From Erysipelotrichaceae bacterium (GTDB lineage: Bacteria > Bacillota_I > Bacilli_A > Erysipelotrichales > Erysipelotrichaceae), in NCBI GenBank assembly GCA_900754715.1, contig CAAEDX010000051.1, forward strand, positions 1-5,452: a stretch of 5,452 nt of DNA, in the 5' to 3' direction. A program made the position numbers and the translations under genes. Position 1 is the stretch's first letter; every line of letters begins with the position of its first letter. Below, piece after piece: positions 1 to 5,452 of the stretch. The notes under the pieces are model-generated. The model was not told where the DNA came from. It searched no databases and saw only the letters and a list, made by a program, of their open reading frames with translations.

Positions 1-108
1 ATGGCGATCGAGCTCTGTGTGCGCGGCATATTGCTATTGATCCGCCAGCTGCGCGGAAGATGGCTTGAGGTCATCGGCCCAGGAGCGGAAGAGAAAGGAA
101 GGATATGA
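1..108 (+). CDS. 3' end of an unidentified upstream gene (partial)
   Basis: Frame 1 is open from the window edge to a TGA at 106-108. This stop overlaps the next gene's ATG (105-107) in an ATGA arrangement, typical of translationally coupled operon genes. About two thirds of its third codon positions are G or C and it uses ATC, CTG and CGC, like the genes that follow. The 35 readable residues (containing LLIRQLRGRW and ending EEKGRI) match no family I can name. The ATG at position 1 is probably internal. Frame 3 is also open up to a TGA at 66-68, so the frame assignment is not certain. Confidence 0.4.
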   Translation: MAIELCVRGILLLIRQLRGRWLEVIGPGAEEKGRI

Positions 109-896
109 TGAAAATGTGGAAAAAGATGATCGCGCTGTTCAGCGCTGCCTGTGTGCTGGCAGCCTGCGGCGCTTCCGATACCGCGTCAGATGATCAGCTG
201 ACGCAGATCCAGGAAAAAGGAGTGATCGTGATCGGCACCGAAGGTACCTATGCGCCGAACAGCTATCATGATGAAGAAGGAAACCTGACCGGTTTTGATG
301 TCGAAGTCGGCCGTCTGATCGCTCGTGAGCTCGGCGTTGAGGCCCAGTTCGTGGAGAGCAGCTGGGATTCGCTGTTTGCGGCCATGGATTCCGGCCGCGT
401 CGATACTGTCATCAATGAAGTCGAAGCCGATGAGGAGCGCGCGGAGAAATATGATTTCTCTCAGCCTTATACCTATGTCCACGGCGCCCTGATGGTCAGC
501 AGCGACAACACCGATATCCAGGGCTTTGCGGATCTTGACGGCATGCGGGCAGCACAGAATCTGACAAGCAGCTGGGGCGCGCTGGCGGAAAGCTACGGCG
601 CGCAGCTGGTCGGCGTGGATTCCATGGATCAGTCGATCCAGCTGCTGGAAAGCGGCAGGGCCGACGCAACCTTGAACTCGGAGACCGCCTTTGGCGATTA
701 TCTGCGGAAACATCCGGATGCGCCGGTGAAGATCGCGGCCCGGACCGAAACGACCACATCAAGCGTCGTCCCGGTGCGCAAAGGCAATGAAGCATTGCGG
801 GAAGCCATCGATGACGCGCTTGATGCGCTGCGCGCCTCTGGCGAGCTGAGCGAGCTTTCTCAGCGCTTCTTCGGCATGGACGTCACACAGGAGTAG
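105..896 (+). CDS. Amino-acid (probably cystine) ABC transporter substrate-binding lipoprotein
   Basis: Extracellular solute receptor that captures a polar amino acid and delivers it to the membrane permease. Residues 1-21 form a lipoprotein signal peptide: basic start, hydrophobic core, then the lipobox L18-A-A-C21, where Cys21 would be lipidated. The rest is an SBP_bac_3 fold: GTEGTYAP (44-51), LTGFDVEV (61-68), ERAEKYDFSQPY (111-122, with the ligand-carboxylate Arg112), GRADATLN (184-191, Asp187 as the usual amino-group ligand) and FGMDVT (256-261). The GTEGTYAP and ADATLN wording is closest to cystine binders such as FliY/TcyA; the exact ligand is inferred. Length (263 aa) is normal. AAAGGAAGG (94-102) precedes two adjacent ATGs (105 and 108); the second has the better spacing and would give 262 aa. 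The permease follows after 4 bases. Confidence 0.95.
   Translation: MMKMWKKMIALFSAACVLAACGASDTASDDQLTQIQEKGVIVIGTEGTYAPNSYHDEEGNLTGFDVEVGRLIARELGVEAQFVESSWDSLFAAMDSGRVDTVINEVEADEERAEKYDFSQPYTYVHGALMVSSDNTDIQGFADLDGMRAAQNLTSSWGALAESYGAQLVGVDSMDQSIQLLESGRADATLNSETAFGDYLRKHPDAPVKIAARTETTTSSVVPVRKGNEALREAIDDALDALRASGELSELSQRFFGMDVTQE
889..893 (+). promoter_or_regulatory. Ribosome binding site of the permease gene
   Basis: AGGAG lies 7 bases before the ATG at 901 and overlaps the last codons of the binding-protein gene, fixing the permease start. Confidence 0.8.
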
Positions 897-900
897 GCGC

Positions 901-1560
901 ATGGACGGCCGTATCATTTCACTGCTCGTTGATTCATTTTGGCAGATCCTGCTGCCGGGACTGACCGTGACGATCCCGCTCACGGCCATTTCCTTTGCGC
1001 TCGGTCTGCTCATTGCTTTATTCACCGCGCTGGTGCAGATTGCCAAGATCCGTGTGCTGAGCCAGCTGGCACGCTTTTATGTGTGGGTGATCCGCGGCAC
1101 GCCGCTGCTTGTACAGCTGTTCGTGATCTTTTATGGCCTGCCCAGCCTGGGCGTCACGCTGGATGCCTTTCCATCCGCGATCATCGTCTTTTCCATCAAT
1201 ACCGGCGCGTATGCGGCGGAAACGATACGGGCCGCGATCTTGGCGGTGCCCAAAGGGCAGATGGAAGCCGGTTATTGCGCTGGCATGACGTATCCGCGCA
1301 TCATGACCCGCATCATCTTGCCGCAGGCCGCCCGCACGGCCTTTCCTCCCCTGAGCAATTCGCTCATCGGGCTGGTCAAAGATACGTCGCTGGCGAGCAA
1401 CATCACCATCATGGAGATGTTCATGTCCGCACAGCGCATCGCGGCCCGCACTTATGACTCGTTTGCGCTGTATTGTGAGGTAGCGCTGATCTATCTGTTG
1501 TTCTGTACGGTGCTGACCAAAGTGCAGCGCATCTGTGAAAAGAAGCTGGAGCTGAAGTGA
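901..1560 (+). CDS. Amino-acid (probably cystine) ABC transporter permease, HisM/TcyB type
   Basis: Inner-membrane channel subunit of the importer. It has about five hydrophobic segments (roughly 12-42, 58-80, 87-107, 145-165 and 183-205). The family sequence [20 protein letters not shown] (65-84) and the cytoplasmic EAA loop (about 122-142, beginning [12 protein letters not shown] and ending ILPQA), which docks on the ATPase, are both clear. [13 protein letters not shown] (154-166) is another hallmark of the polar amino-acid permeases. The 219-aa length is typical. The closest resemblance I recognise is to the cystine permeases TcyB and YecS. It is the only permease gene in the operon, so a homodimer is expected. 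The start is set by AGGAG at 889-893. The ATPase start codon is 10 bases beyond the stop codon. Confidence 0.95.
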   Translation: MDGRIISLLVDSFWQILLPGLTVTIPLTAISFALGLLIALFTALVQIAKIRVLSQLARFYVWVIRGTPLLVQLFVIFYGLPSLGVTLDAFPSAIIVFSINTGAYAAETIRAAILAVPKGQMEAGYCAGMTYPRIMTRIILPQAARTAFPPLSNSLIGLVKDTSLASNITIMEMFMSAQRIAARTYDSFALYCEVALIYLLFCTVLTKVQRICEKKLELK

Positions 1561-1570
1561 GGTGGGAAAT

Positions 1571-2323
1571 ATGCTCAGTGTCAGAGGACTGAAAAAACAT
1601 TTTGGCGACTTGCAAGTGCTCAAGGGAATCGACCTTGAAGTCAACGACGGCGATGTCGTTTCGATCCTGGGGCCAAGCGGCAGCGGCAAGACGACCTTGC
1701 TGCGCTGCCTGGAATTTCTTGAGCGCGCGGATGAGGGCGAGCTTACGCTCGACGATACACACATCCGATTTCCTCATGCCGATCGCAAGCGCATCCTGCA
1801 GATCCGCCGCCGCTGCGGCTTTGTCTTTCAGGATTACAGCTTATTTCGCAATCGCACCGCGTTAGAGAACATCAGTGAAGGATTGATCTACGGACACGGC
1901 ATGAGCAAGGCAGAAGCCTTCTCGCGCGCCCGAAAAGCGCTTGCGCAAGTCAGCATGGATGCTTATGCCGATCATTATCCCAGTCAGCTTTCCGGCGGCC
2001 AGCAGCAGCGCATCGGCATTGCCCGCGCCATGGCTTCAGATCCAAAGATCATCTATTTTGATGAGCCGACCAGCGCCCTGGATCCAGAGCTGACCCAGGA
2101 AGTGCTGCAAGTGATGAAAGATCTGGCCGCAAGAGGCATGACCATGGTCATCGTGACCCATGAGATGGCCTTTGCCCGCGAAATATCCGATCGAGTGATC
2201 TTCATGGAGCATGGCGTCATCGTTGAGGAAGGCAGCGCCGAACAGATCTTCACTGCGCCGCGGCAGGAAAGAACCCGGCAGTTTTTGCTTTCCGATGAAA
2301 AAGGAAGTGACAATGATGCATGA
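1571..2323 (+). CDS. Amino-acid (probably cystine) ABC transporter ATP-binding protein
   Basis: Cytoplasmic ATPase that powers the importer. All motifs are intact (250-aa numbering): Walker A GPSGSGKT (34-41), Q-loop glutamine 87 in [12 protein letters not shown] signature LSGGQQQR (140-147), Walker B IIYFDEP (160-166), D-loop SALD and H-loop His197 in VTHE. Length and motif spacing match the GlnQ/ArtP/TcyC/YecC family. I chose ATG 1571 because GAGG (1559-1562) lies 8 bases upstream. An in-frame GTG at 1562 would add three residues but starts inside that Shine-Dalgarno. The 3' end overlaps the lyase gene by 11 bases, indicating translational coupling. The substrate cannot be read from the ATPase; cystine is inferred from its neighbours. 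Confidence 0.96.
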   Translation: MLSVRGLKKHFGDLQVLKGIDLEVNDGDVVSILGPSGSGKTTLLRCLEFLERADEGELTLDDTHIRFPHADRKRILQIRRRCGFVFQDYSLFRNRTALENISEGLIYGHGMSKAEAFSRARKALAQVSMDAYADHYPSQLSGGQQQRIGIARAMASDPKIIYFDEPTSALDPELTQEVLQVMKDLAARGMTMVIVTHEMAFAREISDRVIFMEHGVIVEEGSAEQIFTAPRQERTRQFLLSDEKGSDNDA

Positions 2324-3491
2324 AATTTTTGATGCGGTCATCGAACGAGCCGGCACAGATTCCATGAAATGGGATGTGAAAGAAGGCGTGATCTCCATGG
2401 GCATCGCAGACATGGATTTCAAGGCAGCCCCCTGCATTCAAGAAGCATTGCGCCGCAAAGTGGAATTCGGTGTATTTGGCTACGCAGACATTCCTCAGAC
2501 ATACTATGAAAGCTATCAGCACTGGTGGGAAGAGCGGCACGGGTGGAAGCCGGATATCTCCTGGATGATCTTCAGCACCGGCATCGTCCCGGCCATCTCC
2601 TCGATGGTGCGCAAGCTGACCACTCCGGCTGAACAAGTGCTGATCCTCTCTCCGGTCTATAATATCTTTTACAATTCGATCTTCAACAATGGCAGAGTGA
2701 TCCTTTCCAGCCCGCTGATCTATGCCGATGGGGAATACCATATCGATTTTGATGATCTGGAGCGCAAGCTCGCGGATCCGCAGACGACATTGATGATCTT
2801 CTGCAATCCGCACAATCCGATCGGCAAGATCTGGGATGCGGAGACCCTGGAAAAAGTCGGCATGCTTTGTGACCGTCATCATGTAACGGTGATCAGCGAT
2901 GAGATCCACTGTGATCTGTGCGCGCCGGGCAGATCCTATGTGCCCTTTGCCTCAGTGAATGAGACAAATAAGCAGATCTGTGTCACCTGTGTCTCAGCCA
3001 GCAAGGCATTCAATCTGGCAGGACTGCAATCCGCCTGCATCATTGTCGCGGATCCCGTGCTGCGTCATAAAGTCTGGCGCGGCCTGAATACCGATGAAGC
3101 AGCGGAACCGAACGTGTTTGCCTGTGATGCCACGATCGCGGCCTTTTCTCAGGGCGCTGAATGGCTGGATGCGCTGCGTGTCTATCTGCAGCGAAACCGT
3201 GAGGCAGCCGAAAGGTTCCTGACACAGGAGCTGCCAAAAATGCGGCCAGTGCATGCAGATGCGACATATTTGCTGTGGCTGGATCTGCACGAATGCGGCA
3301 TCGATACCGAAAGATTCTGCGCTTTCCTGTATGACCACGCGGGGCTGAAGGTGGCCTATGGCGGTGAATACGGCCCTGAAGGCAACGCGTTCCTGCGCAT
3401 CAATATGGCTGTGGCCAATGAACGGCTGATGGAAGGCCTGCGCCGGCTGAAAACCGGCTATGAAGCCTTCCTGACATCTTCCTGCACATAA
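2313..3491 (+). CDS. MalY/PatB family PLP-dependent C-S lyase (cystathionine beta-lyase type aminotransferase)
   Basis: Cytosolic fold-type I PLP enzyme. Members of this family split C-S bonds by beta-elimination (cystathionine, cystine, cysteine or S-conjugates), giving a thiol or sulfide plus pyruvate and ammonia. Visible features: the family N-terminus with MGIADMDF (29-36), Gly90 of the phosphate loop, Tyr116 in SPVYN, NPHNPIG (165-171, Asn168), Asp196 in SDEIH (PLP pyridine contact), the Schiff-base Lys231 in [12 protein letters not shown] and the substrate-carboxylate Arg362 in FLRIN. It is full length at 392 aa. ATG 2313 is preferred because AAGGA (2301-2305) sits 7 bases upstream; a second ATG follows at 2316. 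A longer frame back to 2211 lies inside the ATPase gene and is not credible. The position behind a cystine-type importer supports a role in cystine breakdown or methionine synthesis, but MalY-like members can have other substrates. Confidence 0.93.
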   Translation: MMHEIFDAVIERAGTDSMKWDVKEGVISMGIADMDFKAAPCIQEALRRKVEFGVFGYADIPQTYYESYQHWWEERHGWKPDISWMIFSTGIVPAISSMVRKLTTPAEQVLILSPVYNIFYNSIFNNGRVILSSPLIYADGEYHIDFDDLERKLADPQTTLMIFCNPHNPIGKIWDAETLEKVGMLCDRHHVTVISDEIHCDLCAPGRSYVPFASVNETNKQICVTCVSASKAFNLAGLQSACIIVADPVLRHKVWRGLNTDEAAEPNVFACDATIAAFSQGAEWLDALRVYLQRNREAAERFLTQELPKMRPVHADATYLLWLDLHECGIDTERFCAFLYDHAGLKVAYGGEYGPEGNAFLRINMAVANERLMEGLRRLKTGYEAFLTSSCT

Positions 3492-3507
3492 TGCAGGATT
3501 TTTTTTT
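3480..3507 (+). terminator. Rho-independent terminator of the operon
   Basis: TCCTGCA (3480-3486) and TGCAGGA (3492-3498) form a perfect 7-bp stem around the five-base loop CATAA, followed by nine T's (3499-3507). The lyase TAA stop codon is in the loop, so the gene's last codons form the left arm. There is no T-run on the other side, so it should work only for plus-strand transcripts. Confidence 0.88.
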
Positions 3508-3601
3508 GCCTTTCCTGAAGTCGATGATCTTCTCCTGCTTCATTCGGCTTCGTGCTGTCTTCATGAATTTGGATTTACGCTGATCCGCAGCAGGCTTTTG
3601 A
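3508..3601. other. Spacer after the operon terminator, nothing recognised
   Basis: This stretch contains no credible gene start or stop-bounded frame with a ribosome binding site. A minus-strand frame (3615-3400) crosses it but continues antisense into the lyase gene and through the terminator, so I regard it as chance. A weak inverted pair, CTGATC/GATCAG (about 3580-3605), is present without a T-run. Confidence 0.4.
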
Positions 3602-3754
3602 TCAGGGGCATTCATTCATGTCTTTGAAAAGCGGATCATCCAAGCGCATTTCTTTAAACAAAAATGCGATCAAGATATGAGCAAGATACGAAAAAAGCTC
3701 ATTCACAGCAATGAAGGAAAATGCGGTCTGTGTGCCACTGCTGCCCGGTGGACG
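3602..3754 (-). pseudogene. Open 3' remnant of unknown origin
   Basis: Reading the minus strand from just after tandem TGA-TGA stops (3760-3755), one frame stays open for 50 codons and ends in TGA at 3604-3602. It contains the stretch NELFSYLAHILIA and ends in a polar tail, KDMNECP. It has no start signal of its own. It lies directly behind the dehydrogenase remnant in a different frame, so it may be the C-terminal end of that gene or of another lost gene. I cannot assign a family, and chance openness of this length is possible. Confidence 0.25.
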
Positions 3755-3885
3755 TCATCACTTTTGAAGGGCATGCGGCGATGGCTGATACAGATCAAGC
3801 ATGTTCCGGTAAATGTGTCGTCTTTTTCAGTAATAGCGCGCCCTATGCCTTTTACAGCATCTGTAATGATCCACACTTTTGACAT
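3703..3885 (-). pseudogene. N-terminal remnant of a short-chain dehydrogenase/reductase (SDR)
   Basis: From ATG 3885 the minus strand reads MSKVWIITDAVKGIGRAIT, the first strand and cofactor loop of a classical SDR oxidoreductase (usual pattern TGxxxGxG with V-W-x-I-T before it). The first glycine of the loop is Asp9, which should impair NAD(P) binding. Further on, KSDDVHRAAVAH resembles the DVTDRAAV segment that normally lies about 40 residues after the loop, so material between appears shortened. The frame stops at 3705-3703 after 60 codons, against about 250 in intact enzymes, and no active-site YxxxK is visible. It follows the MarR remnant on the same strand, as in a former two-gene operon. 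The SDR call rests mainly on the first 19 residues. Confidence 0.6.
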
Positions 3886-3887
3886 GA

Positions 3888-4254
3888 TACCAATTTCTTT
3901 CTTGTACATCGCTTTTGCCGGCGATGATACTTTTGATGCGATGGTCTGTATATTTTTCCCAAAGATCGGCCAAGGCTGCAAAAGCAGTATGCTCTGCCTG
4001 TTTGATATTGGATATCGCTTCCTGCCGAAACAGTTTTCCTTTTTCGGCAAGAATAATAGAGCGAGACCATCCTTTTTTCTCAAAATATTGTATGACTGCA
4101 TCAACGGTCTGTTTGGAAAAATAAAGCGTGTCGCACAGTCTTTTTGTGTTGCTCCATCATCATATTGCTTTGCATGATCTTCATAAATATGATTCAGTCT
4201 TTGCCATGGCAGGTAGAAATGGTCTAGGTCTTTTGAGCGTAATAACAGCTTCAT
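3888..4254 (-). pseudogene. Decayed MarR-family transcriptional regulator
   Basis: The minus strand starts at ATG 4254 with MKLLLRSKDLDHFYLPWQRL, a MarR-like first helix. It then jumps to DDGATQKDCATRFIF, the start of the winged helix-turn-helix; the segment normally between them (about 10-15 residues) is missing. At the T-run 4121-4117 the frame slips by one base. In the new frame it continues as FSKQTVDAVIQYFEKKGW (recognition helix), then directly SIILAEKGKL, then NIKQAEHTAFAALA and DLWEKYTD. These match the MarR wing strand (LTEKGK) and the C-terminal dimer helices (AE..AF..L), but the wing hairpin and part of the last linker are gone. The second frame runs on to a TGA at 3829-3827 inside the SDR remnant. 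Several independent lesions make a working protein very unlikely. MarR proteins usually control adjacent genes, here the SDR remnant. Confidence 0.75.
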
Positions 4255-4277
4255 CAATTTAGTTCTCTTTTAGGCTG

Positions 4278-4301
4278 TTTTGACATAACAGGTTCTCAAA
4301 A
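4278..4301. repeat. Inverted repeat upstream of the MarR remnant, possible relic operator
   Basis: TTTTGA (4278-4283) and TCAAAA (4296-4301) are perfect 6-bp arms separated by 12 bases. They lie 24-47 bases before the MarR-remnant start at 4254. MarR proteins bind such palindromes near their own promoters, so this may be a relic of autoregulation. AT-rich 6-bp arms also occur by chance. Confidence 0.3.
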
Positions 4302-4459
4302 GCAATGATAATGATTTCTCTCTGCCATTGCCAATGCTTATGCAAAGATGATCTCATTTTTCCCGATCTCCTGCGCGCATGCCTGTATGTTATTCACTCT
4401 CTGTGTCCATCTTAAGGCGTTTTTCATCATTAACCGCACTGTGATGCCCTGCGTTCTGT

Positions 4460-4612
4460 TCATCTATGCCGTGAACTTGTTTGTCTATACCTAAGTGCGC
4501 AGTTTGTCGCTTGTAAGCAGCGTTGTGTGGGTGCTTCTGCGATGTTCTTTCTGATCTGTAAGTGTGCTGCCTTTACGACCTGATATTCATCATCATAAAT
4601 ATTCTTGTCCAT
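4460..4612 (-). CDS. Short hypothetical protein, possibly the start of a broken gene
   Basis: A 50-residue frame beginning MDKNIYDDEYQVVKAAHLQI. GGAGG (plus-strand CCTCC, 4621-4625) lies 8 bases before ATG 4612, which is a strong initiation site; an upstream in-frame ATG at 4645 would bury it. The first half is charged and looks protein-like, while the second half (from about APTQRC) is rich in Arg, Gln, Cys and Ser, as after a frameshift. A neighbouring frame stays open to TAA at 4392-4390 and carries a polar tail ending KRLKMDTESE, so the original gene may have run to 4390 (about 74 codons). I recognise no family. No convincing -35/-10 pair was found upstream. Confidence 0.4.
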   Translation of the reverse strand: MDKNIYDDEYQVVKAAHLQIRKNIAEAPTQRCLQATNCALRYRQTSSRHR

Positions 4613-4697
4613 TGAAAAAGCCTCCGTTATAATATATTTGCACATACATCAAAGTTCTCAGATCGCCACATTCTGTTTTATATTGTCATGAATTTGT

Positions 4698-4715
4698 CTT
4701 GCTCTTATGAGCAAG
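4698..4715. repeat. Perfect 7-bp hairpin
   Basis: CTTGCTC (4698-4704) and GAGCAAG (4709-4715) pair perfectly around the loop TTAT. No T-run follows on either strand, so it is not a standard terminator. It may be an RNA hairpin or a protein site; function is unknown. Confidence 0.35.
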
Positions 4716-4883
4716 GAGCAAAAGTGCAAGCATGTGTGTAAACCATATAGAGAGACAAGGAGGACACATTGCGATAAATCCTATATTTTCAAGGCCTTTG
4801 GAGGGTTTTTTATCCACGCTTTGCCAATGATCTGGTAAATTATTGTTTTTCTTTATATAAAACAAGCTCATCAATTCAATGAT

Positions 4884-4901
4884 GTATCGAAATTTTGATA
4901 C
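4884..4901. promoter_or_regulatory. 18-base imperfect palindrome, candidate operator
   Basis: GTATC (4884-4888) and GATAC (4897-4901) flank a centre containing AAATTT, giving dyad symmetry over 18 bases with one G/T mismatched pair. It lies about 125 bases before the QueG-like start, upstream of the TTGACA hexamer. An operator is possible but unproven. Confidence 0.25.
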
Positions 4902-5013
4902 CGGGTACATTGCGCAAAATATTGAGTCGACATTCTGATGGTCAAGCTTTTGTTAAAACAATGTAACTGCTGTTGACAGGTCATAATTTGCAGATGTTCA
5001 AATTGGAATTTAC

Positions 5014-5020
5014 GAAAGGG
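5014..5020 (+). promoter_or_regulatory. Ribosome binding site of the QueG-like gene
   Basis: GAAAGGG ends 7 bases before ATG 5028 (10 before the second ATG at 5031). It supports initiation at this pair of start codons, with 5028 better spaced. Confidence 0.65.
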
Positions 5021-5027
5021 ATATTGT

Positions 5028-5452
5028 ATGATGAATAATAAACAGGTAAAGGAAATCATGTTTGCGCTAGGTGCAGATCTGTGTGGCATAGCAAGCATAG
5101 ACAGGTTTGATCATGCACCAAAAGGCTATCATCCTTTAGATGTGCTTCCGACATGCAGATCGGTAATTTCTTTTGGATGCCGATTCCCAGTAGGAATACT
5201 TAACTGTAAGTCTGATATTCCATATACAAGGGTAAGAAATTCTATCACGCCAAAAATGGATGCGATAGCTCTGAATTTTTGTATTGAAATGGAAAAAGAA
5301 CAGGTGGTATGCGTTCCTATTCCTACAAATGAAAGCCAATGGGATAAAAATACTGGCAGATGGCGGTCCATCGTTTCGCAAAAACATATGGCGCAAGCAG
5401 CGGGATTGGGGACAATAGGACGGCATTCTTTATTGATCACGCCAGAATTTGG
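5028..5452 (+). CDS. Epoxyqueuosine reductase-like iron-sulfur protein (QueG-like, DUF1730), 5' part
   Basis: The frame opens at ATG 5028 and is still open at the window end (about 142 residues; the last codon is cut after GG, which still means Gly). Residues 5-60 (ALGADLCGIASIDRF, then LPTCRSVISFG) and 115-142 (SQKHMAQAAGLGTIGRHSLL, then ITPEFG) follow the DUF1730 / QueG pattern, in which AGLGxIGxxxLLI is the hallmark. In QueG this domain binds cobalamin and the C-terminal part carries two 4Fe-4S clusters; that part is outside the window. Many anaerobes carry paralogues of this family that are not the true tRNA-modifying QueG, with Thr-128 here in place of the usual Trp of AGLGWIG. A QueG-like reductase of unknown substrate is therefore the safest name. 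Codons are AT-rich (ATA, GTA, AGA), unlike the operon at the left. Confidence 0.82.
   Translation, partial: MMNNKQVKEIMFALGADLCGIASIDRFDHAPKGYHPLDVLPTCRSVISFGCRFPVGILNCKSDIPYTRVRNSITPKMDAIALNFCIEMEKEQVVCVPIPTNESQWDKNTGRWRSIVSQKHMAQAAGLGTIGRHSLLITPEF

Larger units (their letters stand above)
4640..5027. other. AT-rich intergenic region upstream of the QueG-like gene
   Basis: No supported gene is seen. Two minus-strand frames (4910-4686 and 5098-4871) lack ribosome binding sites and family motifs. Visible elements are a 7-bp hairpin at 4698-4715, an 18-base palindrome at 4884-4901 and a consensus -35 hexamer TTGACA at 4973-4978. No good -10 follows the TTGACA at 16-18 bases, so the promoter is not fixed. 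Confidence 0.45.

Noticed and set aside
1018..1764. 248-codon minus-strand frame antisense to permease and ATPase
   Set aside because: Low-complexity shadow rich in Ser, Arg, His and Gln; the plus-strand genes here are unambiguous.
2211..2312. In-frame 5' extension of the lyase from a GTG at 2211
   Set aside because: It lies entirely inside the ATPase gene, has an Arg/Ser-rich composition unlike the family N-terminus, and a proper Shine-Dalgarno sits before ATG 2313.
2250..2909. 219-codon minus-strand frame antisense to the lyase
   Set aside because: No family motif, and the sense strand encodes conserved MalY/PatB sequence throughout.
3580..3605. CTGATC/GATCAG inverted pair as a terminator
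   Set aside because: Only 6 bp with a 14-base loop and no T-run on either strand.
3677..4177. 166-codon plus-strand frame
   Set aside because: It is the complement of the MarR and SDR remnants, has no ribosome binding site and shows no family motifs; the minus strand explains the sequence better.
4612..4633. TTGAAA with a perfect TATAAT on the plus strand
   Set aside because: The spacing between the hexamers is only 10 bases, and TATAAT overlaps the Shine-Dalgarno region of the opposite-strand ORF; not a usable promoter pair.
4686..4910. 74-codon minus-strand frame with a hydrophobic C-terminal part
   Set aside because: No ribosome binding site before its ATG and no recognisable motif in this AT-rich DNA.
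4973..5027. Full promoter based on TTGACA at 4973-4978
   Set aside because: The -35 is perfect but no acceptable -10 occurs at 16-18 bases, so I mention only the hexamer.
5129..5440. Two minus-strand frames of about 100 codons near the right edge
   Set aside because: They are antisense to the QueG-like gene, whose plus-strand motifs are clear.

Overview
The window looks like part of a Bacillota (Firmicutes) chromosome. The evidence is a lipoprotein signal peptide with a short lipobox, AGGAG-type ribosome binding sites, tightly packed genes and a classic intrinsic terminator. A gut-type anaerobe would fit, but the sequence does not settle genus or species.

Left part (1-3507, GC-rich, plus strand): one compact operon. 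The 3' end of an unidentified gene overlaps the start of a polar amino-acid substrate-binding lipoprotein. An amino-acid ABC permease, its ATPase and a MalY/PatB-type PLP enzyme follow, with gaps or overlaps of only a few bases. The transporter proteins most resemble the L-cystine (TcyABC/FliY-YecS-YecC) branch of the polar amino-acid family. A PatB-type enzyme cleaves C-S bonds of cystathionine or cystine/cysteine, so the set reads as a sulfur amino-acid acquisition module: bind cystine outside, import it, then release thiol/sulfide, pyruvate and ammonia inside. The operon closes with a 7-bp hairpin plus nine T's, and the lyase stop codon lies in the hairpin loop.

Middle part (about 3508-4640): no intact gene is apparent. 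On the minus strand I can read the decayed remains of a MarR-family regulator (4254 down to about 3888), which has lost a base in a T-run and several internal segments. Directly downstream is the N-terminus of a short-chain dehydrogenase (from 3885), whose cofactor-loop glycine is replaced by Asp. This looks like a former regulator-oxidoreductase pair in decay. Further right is a short minus-strand ORF (4612-4460) with a strong Shine-Dalgarno but no recognisable family; it may be broken too.

Right part (4641-5452, AT-rich): about 390 bases of non-coding DNA with a hairpin and a palindrome, then the plus-strand start of an epoxyqueuosine-reductase-like (QueG-like, DUF1730) protein that runs off the window before its iron-sulfur motifs. 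The sharp fall in GC after the terminator suggests the right part has a different history from the operon, although decay alone could contribute.
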